From: Azospirillum brasilense | GTDB lineage: Bacteria; Pseudomonadota; Alphaproteobacteria; Azospirillales; Azospirillaceae | Assembly: GCF_022023855.1 (NCBI RefSeq) | Contig: NZ_CP059449.1 | Location: forward strand, 1,040,501-1,104,500 | Direction: 5' to 3' | DNA length: 64,000 bases | In this document: positions 36,503-46,231 of the stretch, one piece after another | Position numbering within the stretch: position 1 is the stretch's first letter | Layout: every line of letters begins with the position of its first letter | Notes under the pieces: model-generated | What the model was told of the DNA's origin: nothing | The model's database searches: none | What the model saw: only the letters and a program-made list of their open reading frames with translations | Translations under genes and position numbers: made by a program

Positions 36503-37387
36503 ATGGGCGGCGTGCTGCGCCGGTACGGTCCGGTTCTGACCGCGGCGATCCTGCTGGCGGTGGCCGCGTGGCTGCTGTTGCTGGTCGTGCTGCCGCAATT
36601 GCTGATGGTGGATTTCTCCTTCCGCCCGTCGCTGCCGCCCAGCAAGGCCGGCGGGCCGGAGGACGTCTACACGCTGCGCAACTACGCGACGCTGTGGACC
36701 AACCAGATCCATCTGTCGATCTTCCTCAAGACGATCTGGGCGAGCAGCCTCGTCACCGCCGTCACGCTGGCCGTCTGCTACCCCGTCGCTTTCTACATGG
36801 CGCAGGTGGCGCCGCGGCGGCGCCTGCCGCTGCTCGTGTTGATGCTCGTCGTGCCCTTCTGGATCAACGAGTTGCTGCGCACCTTCGCCTGGTACATCAT
36901 CCTGGCCTTCAACGGGCCGCTGAACGCGCTTCTGGTCGGGCTCGGCCTCTTTTCGGAGCCGCAGCGACTGCTCGGCGGCGACGCCGGGGTCATCATCGGG
37001 ATGGTCTACGTCTACATCCTCTTCATGGTGTTCCCGATCATGAACGCCATGGAGTCGCTGGACCGCAACCAGATCGAGGCGGCGCGCGATCTGGGGGCCG
37101 GCTGGCTGCGCATCCACCGCCAGATCGTCATCCCCCACGCCAAGCCGGGCATCGCGGTCGGCTGCATCATGACCTTCATGCTGGCGGCGGGCAGCTACGC
37201 CGTGCCGGCCCTGCTGGGCGGACCGCAGAGCCGCTGGTTCACCGAGGTCATCTACAACTGGTTCTTCGAGGGCGGGAACTGGAACCAGGGGGCGGCCTAC
37301 GCCTTCATCCTGCTGATCCTGTGCGTCGCCTTCATCCTGCTGATGATGCGGCTGTTCCGCGTCGGCCTCACGGATATTGCGAAATGA
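36503..37387 (+). CDS. PotB-like polyamine ABC transporter permease
   Basis: A 294-residue inner-membrane permease with about six transmembrane helices; the first is AAILLAVAAWLLLLVVLPQL. The cytoplasmic EAA loop reads EAARDLGAGWLRIHRQIVIP. The FWINELLRTFAWYIIL stretch is typical of PotB/PotH. It is 170 bases downstream of the divergent copper cluster and overlaps no other gene. With the PotC-like protein it should form the channel for the PotD/PotA-like proteins encoded 2.8 kb upstream. Confidence 0.92.
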   Translation: MGGVLRRYGPVLTAAILLAVAAWLLLLVVLPQLLMVDFSFRPSLPPSKAGGPEDVYTLRNYATLWTNQIHLSIFLKTIWASSLVTAVTLAVCYPVAFYMAQVAPRRRLPLLVLMLVVPFWINELLRTFAWYIILAFNGPLNALLVGLGLFSEPQRLLGGDAGVIIGMVYVYILFMVFPIMNAMESLDRNQIEAARDLGAGWLRIHRQIVIPHAKPGIAVGCIMTFMLAAGSYAVPALLGGPQSRWFTEVIYNWFFEGGNWNQGAAYAFILLILCVAFILLMMRLFRVGLTDIAK

Positions 37388-37397
37388 TGGGGGCGAA

Positions 37398-38207
37398 ATG
37401 ACCGCTGCCACCTTCCGCCGCTGGCTGACCGGGGCCTATCTGGTCCTGTTCTTCGGCTATCTGTTCCTGCCGCTGGGGATCATGGCGGCGGCGACCTTCA
37501 ACAGCAGCCGCTTCCCGACCGTCACCCCCTGGATGGGCTTCACGCTGCAATGGTTCGGCGCCCTGTGGGCCGACCAGCGCATGTGGCAGGCGCTGGGTAC
37601 AAGCCTTCTCGTCGGGGCGGGGGTGATCGCGGTGGCGGTGCCGCTGGGGCTGGCGGCGGCGCTCCTGCTCGACCGGCTGCACAGCCGGGCGCGGACCTTC
37701 CTCTACGCCGTGATGGTGTCGCCGCTGCTGACGCCGGGGGTGATCGTCGGCATCTCCACGCTGGTCTTCTGGCGCGAGTGGTTCGGGGTGACCGGCGGCC
37801 TGTTCCTGACCATCCTGGCGCAGTCCAGCTTCATCGCGGCCTACGCGATGCTGCTGTTCCTGGCGCGGCTGCAACGGTTCGACCAGACGCTGGAGGAGGC
37901 GGCGCTGGATCTGGGCGCCACCCACGGGCAGGTGTTCCGGCGGATCACGCTGCCCTATCTGACGCCGGCCATCCTGTCGGCGTCCTTCCTGGCCTTTCTG
38001 CAGAGCTTCGAAAACTACAACACGACGCTGTTCGTCCGCGGGCTGGACACCACACTGACGGTCTACATCGCCTCGAAGGTGCGCACGGGCCTGACACCCG
38101 CGGTCAACGCGCTGTCGCTGATCCTGATCGCGCTGACCATCCTGGGCGCCGTCGTCTACGAAATCCTGCGCCGGCGCGAAGCGCGCCGGCAGCCGGACCC
38201 CGCGTGA
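37398..38207 (+). CDS. PotC-like polyamine ABC transporter permease
   Basis: A 269-residue inner-membrane permease with about six helices, beginning TAATFRRWLTGAYLVLFFGY. The cytoplasmic EAA loop is EAALDLGATHGQVFRRITLP, the binding surface for the ATPase. FLAFLQSFENYNTTLFVRG near the C-terminus fits PotC/PotI. The ATG at 37398 was chosen over an upstream GTG because it follows a purine-rich stretch (GGGGGCGAA) 10 bases after the PotB stop. Confidence 0.92.
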   Translation: MTAATFRRWLTGAYLVLFFGYLFLPLGIMAAATFNSSRFPTVTPWMGFTLQWFGALWADQRMWQALGTSLLVGAGVIAVAVPLGLAAALLLDRLHSRARTFLYAVMVSPLLTPGVIVGISTLVFWREWFGVTGGLFLTILAQSSFIAAYAMLLFLARLQRFDQTLEEAALDLGATHGQVFRRITLPYLTPAILSASFLAFLQSFENYNTTLFVRGLDTTLTVYIASKVRTGLTPAVNALSLILIALTILGAVVYEILRRREARRQPDPA

Positions 38208-38216
38208 CGGCAGGAA

Positions 38217-38459
38217 TCAATCTTCGCTTTCGTCGGCGTCGGCTTCGATCTGGGCGGCCAGATCGCGCAGCATGTCGATGACGTCCTCGTGGCTGGTCTC
38301 GTCCACGGCGGTGTTCACGGCGGCCTCGATCATGGCGACGGCGATGTAGGGGCCGAGGACCCCGCCTTCCTTGATCGCCGCCTCGAGATGCTTCTCGGCG
38401 ACCGACAGGGCCTTCTCGAAGAGGGCCTCGGCCGTCTGGTTGGTGCTGTCCTTGCTCAT
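38217..38459 (-). CDS. Small acidic helical protein
   Basis: An 80-residue protein I do not recognise. It is strongly acidic, especially at the C-terminus (EADADESED), and predicted helical with heptad-like AEALFEKALSVAEKHLEA. There is no signal peptide or membrane helix. Codon use matches neighbours, so it is likely real. It converges on the PotC gene with 9 bp between stops. Confidence 0.65.
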   Translation of the reverse strand: MSKDSTNQTAEALFEKALSVAEKHLEAAIKEGGVLGPYIAVAMIEAAVNTAVDETSHEDVIDMLRDLAAQIEADADESED

Positions 38460-38622
38460 CTTGCGGTCCGTTGCGGGTGTTATGGTGCGACTCCTATAAC
38501 ACCGGCCCGCCCGGCTTGGCGCGGCAAATCGGGACGCTGCGGGGAATGACCGTCATACCCGGGCTTGCCCCGGCCCGCGCCACCGGCCACATTCGGCCCC
38601 AACCACCATCCGACAGGCGACC

Positions 38623-39039
38623 ATGACCGATCCGACCCGCCCCGACCTCTACCGTTTCTGGATCGCGGAGCATGTGCGCTTCGCCGACCTCGACGCGCTC
38701 GGCCACGTCAACAACAACGCCATCGGCGTGTATTTCGAACAGATTCGCGTGCTGCTGGTCCATGATTGCGGTGGTTTCCGCGACGAGTCCCCCTGGACCG
38801 TGGTGCTGGCGCGCAGCGTCATCGACTACAAGGCGGAACTGCGGTTCCCGGCGGACATCCGCGTCGGCGCGCGCGTGGCGAAGGTCGGCAACACCTCCGT
38901 CGTCCTGGGGGTGGCCATCTTCGAGGGCGACCGCTGCGTCGCCGTGCAGGAGGCCGTCTGCGTCATCGTCGACAAGGACAGCCACCGCCCGACCCCGGTG
39001 TCGGCCGACCTGCGCGACGCCCTGGCCCGCTACGCGTGA
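38623..39039 (+). CDS. Hot-dog fold acyl-CoA thioesterase
   Basis: A 138-residue 4HBT-family thioesterase. The signature RFADLDALGHVNNNAIGVYF near residues 19-38 carries the active-site Asp and the HVNN turn. The remaining strands (SVIDYKAELRFPADIRVG) fit a YbgC/FcbC-like fold. It should hydrolyse a small acyl-CoA thioester. The gene is followed 7 bases later by the multicopper oxidase gene. Confidence 0.85.
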   Translation: MTDPTRPDLYRFWIAEHVRFADLDALGHVNNNAIGVYFEQIRVLLVHDCGGFRDESPWTVVLARSVIDYKAELRFPADIRVGARVAKVGNTSVVLGVAIFEGDRCVAVQEAVCVIVDKDSHRPTPVSADLRDALARYA

Positions 39040-39046
39040 GGATACC

Positions 39047-40459
39047 GTGCCGCCGCGTTTCCCGCTGACCCGCCGCGATCTGCTGACCGGCTCCGCCCTG
39101 CTGGCCGGGTCCGCTCTGCTGCCGCGCGCGGCCCGTGCGGCGGTGGGGGAGGCGGTCAGCCTGTCCGCCGGCCCGGCCCGCGTCAATCTGGCGGGGACGG
39201 GCTTTCCCGACACGGCGGTCTGGGCCTATGACGGGCGGATTCCGGGGCCGGAGCTGCGCTTCCGCCAGGGCGACACGGCGCGCATCGCCTTCGCCAACGC
39301 GCTGCCGGAACCGACGACCATCCACTGGCACGGCCTGCGCGTCCCCAACGCCATGGACGGGGTGCCCGGCCTGTCGCAAGCCGTGGTGCCGGCGGGCGGG
39401 CGGTTCTACTATGAATTCCCGCTGAAGGACGCCGGCACCTTCTGGTACCACCCCCACGTCAACAGCGGGGTGCAGGTGGCCCACGGCCTGACCGGCGCCT
39501 TCATCGTGGAGGAGCGGGAGCCGATCCACGTCGACCGCGACCTGCTCTGGCTGCTCGGCGACTGGCGGCTGACGAAGGAGGCGGAACTGGCCGGCGGTTT
39601 CGGCCACCCCATGGACGCCACCCACGCCGGGCGCATCGGCAACACGGTCACCATCAACGGCGCCGTCCGGGACAGCGTGCCGGTCCGCGCCGGGGAGCGC
39701 GTCCGCCTGCGCCTGATCAACGCGGCGAACGCCCGCGTCTTCGCGCTCGACTTCCAGGGGCACGCGCCGCGGGTGATCGCGCTCGACGGCCAGCCTGTGA
39801 CGCCGCACGCCCCGCCGGACGGCAAGGTGGTGCTGGGACCCGGCCAGCGCGCCGACCTCGTGATCGACATGGAAGGCAGGCCGGGCGAGAAGTTCGACGT
39901 GGTCGACGGCTTCTACCCGCGCATGGCCTACCGGCTGACCCGGCTGACCTACAGCGGCGAGGCGCCCTTGCGCGACTCGCCGCTGGACGCCCCGATCGCG
40001 CTGGCCGCCAACCCGCTGCCCGAACCCGATCTTGCCAACGCCGTCCGCCAGGACGTGGTGCTGGACGGCGGGATGCACGGCGCCATGCCGAAGAATGCCG
40101 GGCCGCGCGGCCCCTTCTGGGCGCTGAACGGCGTGGCTGCCCCTGGCCATTCATCCATGGGGCATCATCATCTGGAACCGCTCATCACCGTCAAACGCGG
40201 TCAAACGCAGGTGACGGCCTTCGTCAACGAGACCGGCTGGTGGCACCCCATGCACCTGCACGGCTTTCCCTTCCGCGTCCTCTCGCGCAACGGCCGGCCG
40301 GCCGAACACCGCGAGTGGCGCGACACCGTCCTGCTCGGCCCCCGTGAGACGGCCGAGATCGCCTTCGTGGCCGAAGAGGCCGGTGACTGGATGCTCCACT
40401 GCCATGTTCTGGAGCATCAGGAGACCGGCATGATGGCCGTCCTGAGAGTGACCGCGTGA
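39047..40459 (+). CDS. Multicopper oxidase, Tat-exported
   Basis: A 470-residue periplasmic oxidase with a twin-arginine signal (LTRRDLLTGSALLAGSALL). All four copper motifs are visible: HWHGLRVPNAMDG, WYHPHVNSG, HPMHLHGFPF and HCHVLEHQETGMM (type 1, 2 and 3 sites). Such enzymes oxidise Cu(I) or phenolics; a copper-tolerance role would fit the copper cluster nearby. The GTG at 39047 is the start because GAGG at 39038-39041 is well placed and the twin-arginine motif follows at residues 8-9. It overlaps the next gene by 4 bp. Confidence 0.93.
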   Translation: MPPRFPLTRRDLLTGSALLAGSALLPRAARAAVGEAVSLSAGPARVNLAGTGFPDTAVWAYDGRIPGPELRFRQGDTARIAFANALPEPTTIHWHGLRVPNAMDGVPGLSQAVVPAGGRFYYEFPLKDAGTFWYHPHVNSGVQVAHGLTGAFIVEEREPIHVDRDLLWLLGDWRLTKEAELAGGFGHPMDATHAGRIGNTVTINGAVRDSVPVRAGERVRLRLINAANARVFALDFQGHAPRVIALDGQPVTPHAPPDGKVVLGPGQRADLVIDMEGRPGEKFDVVDGFYPRMAYRLTRLTYSGEAPLRDSPLDAPIALAANPLPEPDLANAVRQDVVLDGGMHGAMPKNAGPRGPFWALNGVAAPGHSSMGHHHLEPLITVKRGQTQVTAFVNETGWWHPMHLHGFPFRVLSRNGRPAEHREWRDTVLLGPRETAEIAFVAEEAGDWMLHCHVLEHQETGMMAVLRVTA

Positions 40460-41781
40460 AACGACCCGCCCCCAAACACCGCCCGTCCCCCCGCAGCGGC
40501 GAACCGCGCACCGCCTCCCGCACCGCTGAGGTGACCGTCACCGAGGTCGGCGCCCGCGGCGACGGCATCGCCGTCCTCGACGGCGCCAAGCTCTTCGTGC
40601 CGCTGACCGTCCCCGGCGACCGCGTGCGGGTGGCCGTGAAGGAGGCCGCCAACGCCAAGGGAGACGGTCTGCGCGCCGACCTGCTCGAAATCCTGAAGCC
40701 CGGCCCGGGACGCGCCGTGCCGCCCTGTTCCCATTTCGGAACCTGCGGCAGCTGCACGCTCCAGCATATGGAGGACGCCGCCTACGCCGCCTGGAAGGTC
40801 GGGCTGGTGCAGGGTGCTTTGGCCCGTGTCGGGCTGGGCGCCGCGCCCCTGGAGCCGCTGTCCCGGACGCCTCCGGCCGCGCGCCGCCGCGCCCGCTTCG
40901 CCGCGCTGAAGCGGGGACGCCGCGTCTGGCTCGGCTTCAACGAGCGGATGAGCCACCGGCTGACCGACCTGACGGAATGTCCGGTGCTACGGCCCGGCCT
41001 GTTCGCGCTGGTGGAGCCGCTGCGCGGGCTGCTGCTGTCGGTTCTGCCGGACGGCGGCGGCTGCGACGTGATCGCCACCGACCTGGAGGGCGGGATCGAC
41101 CTCGTGCTGGTCGGCCCGCGCAGCCTGGACCGCGCGGCGCGGGAGCGGCTGGTGGCTTTCGGCGAGGCGGAGGGGGTGGCCCGCATCTCCTGGCAGGCCG
41201 ACGAGCGTGGCACATCGGAGCCCATCGCCCACCGCCGTCCGCTGGCGGTGTCCTTCGCCGGCCTGCCGGTCACCCCGCCGCCCGGCGCCTTCCTCCAGGC
41301 GAGCGCCGAGGGGGAGGCCGCCCTGGTTGCCGCCGTCCTTGCCAACATCGGGGAGCCGAAGCGGGTGGCTGACCTGTTCGCCGGGCTGGGCACCTTCGCG
41401 GTCCCGCTGGCTCAGCGGGCGGCGGTCCATGCGGTGGAGGGGGACGCCCCGGCGCTGGCCGCGCTGAACAAGGCGGCGGGGGCGCTGCGCCTGACCACGG
41501 AGCGGCGCGACCTGTTCGAGAACCCGCTGACGGCGAAGGAACTGGCGCGGTTCGACGCGGTGGTCTTCGACCCGCCGCGCGCCGGCGCCACCGCCCAGGC
41601 GCAGGCCCTGGCCGGGTCGAAGGTGCCGCGGGTGGTGGCGGTGTCCTGCAACCCCGCGACCTTCGCCCGCGACGCCCGGACGCTGGTGGACAGCGGGTAT
41701 GTGTTGAGCCGCGTTTACCCCGTGGACCAGTTCCTGTGGTCCGCCCACGTCGAGGTCGTCGGGGTGTTCGGCCGCCCGTAG
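40456..41781 (+). CDS. RNA m5U methyltransferase (TrmA/RlmD family)
   Basis: A 441-residue class I methyltransferase. It begins with a TRAM RNA-binding domain (VTVTEVGARGDGIAVLDG). The [4Fe-4S] ligands are CSHFGTCGSC with a fourth Cys in ECPVLRP. The SAM loop is VADLFAGLGTFAVPLA. The catalytic region is DPPRAGATAQAQ and VSCNPATFARD, where the Cys attacks the uracil ring. Whether the target is 23S rRNA or tRNA is not shown. The ATG overlaps the oxidase stop by 4 bp, so it is translationally coupled. Confidence 0.92.
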   Translation: MKRPAPKHRPSPRSGEPRTASRTAEVTVTEVGARGDGIAVLDGAKLFVPLTVPGDRVRVAVKEAANAKGDGLRADLLEILKPGPGRAVPPCSHFGTCGSCTLQHMEDAAYAAWKVGLVQGALARVGLGAAPLEPLSRTPPAARRRARFAALKRGRRVWLGFNERMSHRLTDLTECPVLRPGLFALVEPLRGLLLSVLPDGGGCDVIATDLEGGIDLVLVGPRSLDRAARERLVAFGEAEGVARISWQADERGTSEPIAHRRPLAVSFAGLPVTPPPGAFLQASAEGEAALVAAVLANIGEPKRVADLFAGLGTFAVPLAQRAAVHAVEGDAPALAALNKAAGALRLTTERRDLFENPLTAKELARFDAVVFDPPRAGATAQAQALAGSKVPRVVAVSCNPATFARDARTLVDSGYVLSRVYPVDQFLWSAHVEVVGVFGRP

Positions 41782-41802
41782 CGGCCGCGAGGGGAACGGG
41801 AA

Positions 41803-41848
41803 ACCACAAAGGGCACGACGATCGTCACCATCCTCGTGCCTTCGTGGT
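41803..41848. terminator. Imperfect palindrome between convergent methyltransferase genes
   Basis: The left arm ACCACAAAGGGCACGA (41803-41818) pairs with TCGTGCCTTCGTGGT (41834-41848), with one bulge and one mismatch, around a 15-base loop. It lies between two convergent genes, so it is a candidate bidirectional terminator; such CACGAAGG-type palindromes also occur as dispersed repeats. Confidence 0.5.
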
Positions 41849-41858
41849 GGGTCAACCC

Positions 41859-43067
41859 TCAGTCCAACTGCATCACGATGGCCTTGAGATAGGCCGACTC
41901 CGGCAGATGCGGGTGAACCGGATGGTCCGGCCCGGCCCCGGCGCTGCGCAGGATGCGCCCGGTCCGCCCGGCGTCGTGCAGGCCGCGGGCGACCTGTTCC
42001 GCGAAGGTCGGCGGATCGACGTTGTGGCTGCACGACGCGCAGAGCAGGAAGCCGCCCGGCGCGGTGATCTTGGCGGCCAGACGGGTCATCTTCCGGTAGG
42101 CGCGGCAGCCGACGGCGAGGTCCTTCTTGGACTTCACGAAGGCCGGCGGGTCGGCGATGACGATCTCGAACGTCTCGCCCTCGGCGTTCAGCCGCTCCAG
42201 CTCGTTGAAGGCGTCGGCGCGGCGCGCCTCGAAGCGGTCGGCCACCCCGTTGGCCTCGGCGGCGCGGGTGGCGTTGTCCAGCGCCCCCTGCGAGCGGTCG
42301 ACCGACACCACCGACGACGCGCCCTCGACGGCGCAGAGCACGCCGAAGCCGCCGTTGTAGCTGAAGAAGTCGATGGCCCGCTTGCCCTTCGCCAGCTTGG
42401 CGATGAAGGCGCGGTTGTCGCGCTGGTCGTAGAACCAGCCGGTCTTCTGCCCGCCCAGCGGGTCGGCGAAGAAGGTGGCGCCGTTCTCCTCCAGCCGGAT
42501 CGGGCCGTCGATCTCGCCCTTCACCAGCCGGCTTTCCTCGGGCAGCCCCTCCAGCGCGCGCTGGGTACTGTCGTTGCGCAGGATGACCGCGCGCGGGGCC
42601 AGCACCTCGTCGATGGCGGCCAGGATGGCGTCGATCCTCTGGTCCATGAAGACACTGTTGGCCTGCACCGTCACCACGTCGCCGTAGCGGTCCACGATCA
42701 GCCCTGGCAGCCCGTCGGCCTCCGCGTGTACGACGCGGTAGTAGGGCCGGCCGAACAGCGCCTCGCGCATCGCCACCGCGCTCCTCAGCCGCCCGGCGAG
42801 GAAGGCGTGGTCGACCACCGTCGCCGGGTCGCTGGACAGCATCCGCGCGGCGATCAGGGTGTGCGGGTTGAAGGTGGCGATGCCCAGCGGTTTCCCGCCG
42901 GGGTCCAGCAGGCGCACCGGGCTGCCCGGCGGGATGGCCTTGGCCGCCGTGTCCATCTGGACTTCGTTGGAATAGACCCAGGGGTGGCCGTGCAGGACGC
43001 GCCGCTGGCGGCCGGCCTGCAGATGGATCGCCCGGTATTTGACGGGGGTGGTGGGGGTGTCGGTCAT
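41859..43067 (-). CDS. RlmI-like 23S rRNA (cytosine-C5) methyltransferase
   Basis: A 402-residue class I rRNA methyltransferase of the YccW/RlmI type. An N-terminal PUA domain (YRAIHLQAGRQRRVLHGHPW) precedes a central EEHD-like domain. The catalytic domain has KRAIDFFSYNGGFGV (SAM motif I) and VIADPPAFVKSKKD. The late Cys-rich LLCASCSHNVDPPTF is typical of the family. It converges on the m5U methyltransferase gene. Confidence 0.9.
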   Translation of the reverse strand: MTDTPTTPVKYRAIHLQAGRQRRVLHGHPWVYSNEVQMDTAAKAIPPGSPVRLLDPGGKPLGIATFNPHTLIAARMLSSDPATVVDHAFLAGRLRSAVAMREALFGRPYYRVVHAEADGLPGLIVDRYGDVVTVQANSVFMDQRIDAILAAIDEVLAPRAVILRNDSTQRALEGLPEESRLVKGEIDGPIRLEENGATFFADPLGGQKTGWFYDQRDNRAFIAKLAKGKRAIDFFSYNGGFGVLCAVEGASSVVSVDRSQGALDNATRAAEANGVADRFEARRADAFNELERLNAEGETFEIVIADPPAFVKSKKDLAVGCRAYRKMTRLAAKITAPGGFLLCASCSHNVDPPTFAEQVARGLHDAGRTGRILRSAGAGPDHPVHPHLPESAYLKAIVMQLD

Positions 43068-43184
43068 GATGGCCGCATCCTAGCCGCTCGCGCCCGCCGA
43101 GCAAACGGTCACATCGCCGGAGTCGTGGGAAACGGGGGATGGATTCGCGGGATGGGACGGGAGACTTGACGCTTCCGGCGTGGC

Positions 43185-43715
43185 TTACGGGATGCCGAGC
43201 GGGCTTTCCGCCTGCGACCGATGCGCGCGGTTGTCGTTGGCGCCGTCCATCGCCTTGCACAGCCGCAAGGTTTCCGTGCGGTGCCCGTCCTGGTGAAAGC
43301 AGGTCAGCAGGGACCCGCGCGACCCGGTCTCCCCGGCCAGCAATTCCGGCAGGGAGGTGTGGATCGCCGCGCATCCGTGGCTGCGCGCCAGACGATCCAT
43401 GGACCGTAGCAAAGTCTCCGCCGGGCCCGTCATGTCGAACAGGTCGAGCACGACGAAATTCTCCACGGCCAGAATTCGGCCGTGGCGAAGATGCTCCGCA
43501 ATAGCGTATGAGAAAAGTCCATGGAGGTACCCCCGTGCGTTCTGCACGGTCATGATGCCCGACGGCGTCGCGGGGGTATCAACCGGCCCGATAAGTGCTG
43601 CGGCAAATGCGCGCCATTGCTCCACCGGCAGGTCCGGGAAGATGGCCCGCACCAGCGGATAGGCCTGGTCGATCTGACGCTGACCGAGAGGTTTCGCGAT
43701 GAAGCTTTCGTCCAT
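43185..43715 (-). CDS. GNAT-like protein divergent from ccoN
   Basis: A 176-residue protein that looks like a divergent GNAT acetyltransferase: an alpha/beta core with GYLHGLFSYAIAEHLRHGRI, the strand ILAVENFVVLDLFDMTGPAE and the helix TLLRSMDRLARSHGCAAIHT. The canonical acetyl-CoA loop (Q/RxxGxG/A) is not clear, so activity is uncertain. The ATG at 43715 was chosen because the longer frame crosses the FNR box and lacks similarity. The divergent region with ccoN contains an FNR-type box, so oxygen-dependent expression is plausible. Confidence 0.6.
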   Translation of the reverse strand: MDESFIAKPLGQRQIDQAYPLVRAIFPDLPVEQWRAFAAALIGPVDTPATPSGIMTVQNARGYLHGLFSYAIAEHLRHGRILAVENFVVLDLFDMTGPAETLLRSMDRLARSHGCAAIHTSLPELLAGETGSRGSLLTCFHQDGHRTETLRLCKAMDGANDNRAHRSQAESPLGIP

Positions 43716-43772
43716 GCCCGTCCGACCGCGTGAAGGACGGTGAACGATGGCAGGCACCGGTAAGACCGGTCG

Positions 43773-43786
43773 TTGACGTAGATCAA
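43773..43786. promoter_or_regulatory. FNR/FixK-type box upstream of ccoN
   Basis: TTGACGTAGATCAA matches TTGA-N6-TCAA exactly. Its centre lies 41.5 bases before position 43821, and CATATT at 43809-43814 falls where the -10 hexamer of such a class II FNR promoter would be. It probably drives ccoNOQP under low oxygen through the FnrN-like regulator encoded at 52460. The box is also 58 bases from the start of the divergent GNAT-like gene. Confidence 0.88.
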
Positions 43787-43961
43787 TGTTGCAAGGTCCA
43801 CCCCTACACATATTGGGATTATTGGAGGCAGGCGCAACCGGCGTCCGCATAAGAAGTGCATCGTATGTGAACCTGCCCCCCTCCTTAACAGTACGTACCC
43901 AGCGGTGGTGCAACCTCAGAGGGAGCGGCCCGAGCCGCCCGGGGCAAACGGGAGAGATTGA

Positions 43962-45458
43962 ATGACATCAGCGACTCTGACGCCAGGGGCCGCCCTGGGC
44001 AGCCAGCGGGTGTCGGAAAATGTGCGTTACTACGAAGACGCCGTCCGACTCTTCGTCATCGCTGCAGTGTTCTGGGGCGTCGTCGGCTTCCTGGCCGGCG
44101 TCTTCATCGCGCTGCAGCTCGCTTTTCCGGCGCTGAATCTCGGCCTTGAGTGGACGAGCTTCGGGCGCCTGCGGCCGGTCCACACGTCGGCCGTGATCTT
44201 CGCGTTCGGCGGCAACGTCCTGTTCGCCACCTCGCTCTACTCCGTGCAGCGCACCAGCCGCCAGTTCCTGTTCGGCGGTGAAGGCCTCGCGAAGTTCGTC
44301 TTCTGGAACTACAACATCTTCATCGTCCTGGCGGCGCTCAGCTACGTGCTCGGCTACACCCAGGGCAAGGAGTATGCTGAGCCGGAGTGGATCCTCGACC
44401 TCTACCTGACGGTCATCTGGGTCCTCTACGCCATCCAGTTCGTCGGCACGGTGATGACCCGCAAGGAGTCGCACATCTACGTCGCCAACTGGTTCTTCAT
44501 GGCGTTCATCCTGACCGTCGCGATCCTCCACATCGGCAACAACGTCAACGTCCCGGTGTCGCTGACCGGGATGAAGTCCTACCCGTTCGTCTCGGGCGTG
44601 CAGAGCGCCATGGTGCAGTGGTGGTACGGCCACAACGCGGTCGGCTTCTTCCTGACCGCCGGCTTCCTCGGCATCATGTACTACTTCGTTCCGAAGCGCG
44701 CGGAGCGGCCGGTCTATTCGTACCGTCTGTCGATCGTGCACTTCTGGACGCTGATCTTCCTCTACATCTGGGCCGGCCCGCACCACCTGCACTACACGGC
44801 CCTGCCGGACTGGGCGCAGACGCTGGGCATGACCTTCTCGGTCATGCTGTGGATGCCGTCCTGGGGTGGCATGATCAACGGCATCATGACCCTGTCGGGT
44901 GCCTGGGACAAGCTGCGCACCGACCCGGTCCTGCGCTTCCTCGTGACGTCGGTGGCCTTCTACGGCATGTCGACCTTCGAGGGCCCGCTGATGTCGGTGA
45001 AGCCGGTCAACGCCCTGTCGCACTACACCGACTGGACGATCGGCCACGTGCACTCCGGTGCGCTCGGCTGGGTGGCCTTCATCTCCTTCGGCGCGATCTA
45101 CTATCTGGTCCCGGTCCTGTGGAAGCGCTCGCAGCTCTACAGCCTGCGTCTGGTCAGCTACCACTTCTGGACCGCCACCATCGGCATCGTGCTCTACATC
45201 ACCGCCATGTGGGTGTCGGGCATCATGCAGGGCCTGATGTGGCGCGCCTACGACAACCTCGGCTTCCTCCAGTACTCGTTCGTCGAGACGGTCGCGGCCA
45301 TGCATCCCTTCTACGTGATCCGTGCTCTGGGCGGCGTCCTGTTCCTGGCTGGTGCCCTGATCATGGTCTACAACCTGTGGCGCACGGCCAAGGGTGACGT
45401 CCGCATCGAGAAGCCCTATGCCTCCGCCCCGCACAAGGCGGCGGTCGGTGCGGCCTGA
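43962..45458 (+). CDS. ccoN: cbb3-type cytochrome oxidase subunit I
   Basis: A 498-residue haem-copper oxidase subunit with about twelve membrane helices. It carries the low-spin haem and the haem b-CuB site where O2 is reduced. Landmarks are [11 protein letters not shown] with its His just before, [39 protein letters not shown] (CuB His region), [20 protein letters not shown] and [16 protein letters not shown]. Length and order are standard for C-type oxidases. A purine-rich GGGAGAG precedes the ATG. It is the first gene of ccoNOQP. Confidence 0.97.
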   Translation: MTSATLTPGAALGSQRVSENVRYYEDAVRLFVIAAVFWGVVGFLAGVFIALQLAFPALNLGLEWTSFGRLRPVHTSAVIFAFGGNVLFATSLYSVQRTSRQFLFGGEGLAKFVFWNYNIFIVLAALSYVLGYTQGKEYAEPEWILDLYLTVIWVLYAIQFVGTVMTRKESHIYVANWFFMAFILTVAILHIGNNVNVPVSLTGMKSYPFVSGVQSAMVQWWYGHNAVGFFLTAGFLGIMYYFVPKRAERPVYSYRLSIVHFWTLIFLYIWAGPHHLHYTALPDWAQTLGMTFSVMLWMPSWGGMINGIMTLSGAWDKLRTDPVLRFLVTSVAFYGMSTFEGPLMSVKPVNALSHYTDWTIGHVHSGALGWVAFISFGAIYYLVPVLWKRSQLYSLRLVSYHFWTATIGIVLYITAMWVSGIMQGLMWRAYDNLGFLQYSFVETVAAMHPFYVIRALGGVLFLAGALIMVYNLWRTAKGDVRIEKPYASAPHKAAVGAA

Positions 45459-45477
45459 CGCCGGAGGAACTGAGAAA

Positions 45478-46218
45478 ATGGCTGAGCAAAAAAAGGGCTT
45501 TAGTCACGACACGATCGAGCGGAACACGCTTCTGCTCATCGTCCTGATCCTGATCACCGTGTCGATCGGCGGCCTCGTCCAGATCGTCCCGCTGTTCACG
45601 ATCGAGTCGACGATCGAGAAGGTGGACGGGGTTCGTCCCTATTCGCCGCTCGAACTGGCTGGCCAGAACATCTACTACCGCGAAGGCTGCTACAACTGCC
45701 ACAGCCAGCAGATCCGTCCGTTCCGCGACGAGGTGGAGCGCTACGGTCACTACTCGCTGGCCGCGGAAAGCATGTACGACCATCCCTTCCAGTGGGGCTC
45801 CAAGCGCACCGGTCCGGATCTGGCCCGCGTGGGTGGCAAGTACTCCAACGACTGGCAGGTGGCCCATCTGGTCGATCCGCGCGCCGTGGTGCCGGAATCG
45901 ATCATGCCGGGCTACGCCTGGATGAAGGACCGTCCGCTGAAGTACACCGACATCCAGGATCACATGAAGACCCTGCGCATCGTCGGCGTCCCCTACTCGG
46001 ACGAGCAGATCGCCAGCGCCAAGGCCGACCTCGAAGCGCAGAAGAACCCGGACGCCGACACGGCCGGTCTGATGAAGCGCTACCCGAAGGCCGTCGTGGC
46101 GAACTTCACGGGCAACAAGGGCGTCACCGAAATGGACGCGCTGGTGGCCTACCTGCAGGTCCTGGGCACCATGGTGGACTTCACCAAGTACCAGTCGCCC
46201 AAGCAGCTCCAGCAGTAA
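45478..46218 (+). CDS. ccoO: cbb3-type cytochrome oxidase subunit II (mono-haem)
   Basis: A 246-residue membrane-anchored cytochrome c. One N-terminal helix ([20 protein letters not shown]) precedes the single haem c motif C-x2-C-H in [17 protein letters not shown] distal Met ligand is likely in ESIMPGYAW. The ATG at 45478, after GGAGGAACTGAG, gives the conserved [16 protein letters not shown] opening. It passes electrons from CcoP to CcoN. Confidence 0.97.
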   Translation: MAEQKKGFSHDTIERNTLLLIVLILITVSIGGLVQIVPLFTIESTIEKVDGVRPYSPLELAGQNIYYREGCYNCHSQQIRPFRDEVERYGHYSLAAESMYDHPFQWGSKRTGPDLARVGGKYSNDWQVAHLVDPRAVVPESIMPGYAWMKDRPLKYTDIQDHMKTLRIVGVPYSDEQIASAKADLEAQKNPDADTAGLMKRYPKAVVANFTGNKGVTEMDALVAYLQVLGTMVDFTKYQSPKQLQQ

Positions 46219-46231
46219 CCGGGAGGGATCC

